From positions 248,001-312,000 of the forward strand of contig BMVA01000006.1 of the NCBI GenBank assembly GCA_014650475.1: a DNA stretch of 64,000 nucleotides, in the 5' to 3' direction. Shown one piece after another: positions 63,733 to 64,000 of this stretch. The DNA is from Streptomyces albogriseolus. Lineage in GTDB: Bacteria > Actinomycetota > Actinomycetes > Streptomycetales > Streptomycetaceae. Each line of letters begins with the position of its first letter. Position 1 is the first letter of the stretch. Position numbers and translations under genes: made by a program. Under the pieces are notes generated by a model, which saw only the letters and a list, made by a program, of their open reading frames with translations, searched no databases and was not told the origin of the DNA.

Positions 63733-64000
63733 CCCGTCCACGGTTTCGCCGCACTCGCAGGCCGGTGCGCCGACTGTGCTGAAGATCGTGATTGCCGGCG
63801 GTTTCGGCGCGGGCAAGACCACCGCAGTGGGCGCCGTCAGCGAGATCACGCCGCTGAGTACGGAGGAGTACCTGACCGAGGCGAGCGCGGACGTCGACAG
63901 CCTGGCTGGCCTGGCGTCCAAGCGGACCACCACGGTCGCCTTCGACTTCGGCCGATTGAGCCTGCCCGATGCGCCCGTGCCGCTGGAACTGTTTCTGTTC
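63704..64000 (+). CDS. cvnD: small GTP-binding protein CvnD, N-terminal part
   Basis: 99 codons before the window end. A short Pro-rich lead is followed by VLKIVIAGGFGAGKTTAVGAVSE, with the P-loop GGFGAGKT at about residues 34-41, then ITPLSTEEYLTEAS and KRTTTVAFDFGRLSL, the switch region of MglA-like conservon GTPases. GAGGAAG precedes the ATG, which lies within cvnC. It completes the cvnABCD set. The G4/G5 guanine-specificity motifs lie beyond the window. Confidence 0.88.
   Translation, partial: MPSPIPRPDDPSTVSPHSQAGAPTVLKIVIAGGFGAGKTTAVGAVSEITPLSTEEYLTEASADVDSLAGLASKRTTTVAFDFGRLSLPDAPVPLELFLF

Overview
The window is chromosomal DNA from a Streptomyces or a very close actinomycete. Base composition is strongly G+C-rich with G/C third codon positions, GTG starts are frequent, and the gene families fit: short-type phosphatidylserine decarboxylase, F420-dependent oxidoreductase, conservon (cvn) genes, DUF397-style HATPase and XRE/TPR regulators, and the bifunctional PcaL.

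Region by region. 1-3076: end of an acyl-CoA (ethylmalonyl-CoA-type) cluster, then psd-pssA for phosphatidylethanolamine synthesis. 3176-6748: one very large two-TM NACHT/STAND-like NTPase. 7001-13811: glycerate kinase; a co-oriented ADP-ribosylglycohydrolase / Nudix / sirtuin trio; and, on the other strand, the alkylation-repair pair alkA(Ada fusion)-ogt plus a DUF72 protein. The alkA gene carries an in-frame palindromic insertion. 13851-21374: secreted GH2 beta-galactosidase with an inserted LamG domain, a K+/H+ antiporter, and an NfeD-SPFH pair. 21526-29682: macro-domain protein coupled to a phytoene-desaturase-like enzyme, IMPase-like phosphatase, YwrD-type gamma-glutamyltransferase, a lipoate ligase with reversed domain order, and two secreted proteins. 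29720-38482: a minus-strand reductive-pyrimidine/hydantoin catabolic cluster (nitrilase 2, aminotransferase, PucR regulator, nitrilase 1, dihydropyrimidinase, F420 oxidoreductase, NCS1 transporter) with repeated operator-like motifs. 38655-46900: a split Streptomyces gene, a divergent HTH/methionine aminopeptidase pair on a tiny palindromic promoter, a ClpC-like ATPase, a second gamma-glutamyltransferase and a membrane-anchored unknown. 47345-50727: DUF6278-like protein, exonuclease III, MBL-fold hydrolase and pcaL.

At about 50.73 kb the character changes. A tyrosine integrase ends 29 bases from the pcaL start codon, followed by about 1.3 kb of gene-poor, lower-G+C DNA with decayed fragments. 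This looks like one edge of an integrated element that separated pcaL from the rest of the pca operon. To its right is an accessory regulatory region: phosphotransferase/XRE-TPR pair, stand-alone HATPase, TrmO and a second TPR regulator. The window closes with a probable single operon, DUF6415-like gene - small membrane protein - GH15 glucosidase - cvnA-cvnB-cvnC-cvnD, the last gene cut by the window end.

The best candidate for an undescribed system is the GH15 enzyme wired into a conservon (58.6-64 kb). The pyrimidine cluster, in which an F420 enzyme sits where a dihydropyrimidine dehydrogenase would be expected, is second. No rRNA, tRNA, CRISPR array or insertion sequence was seen.
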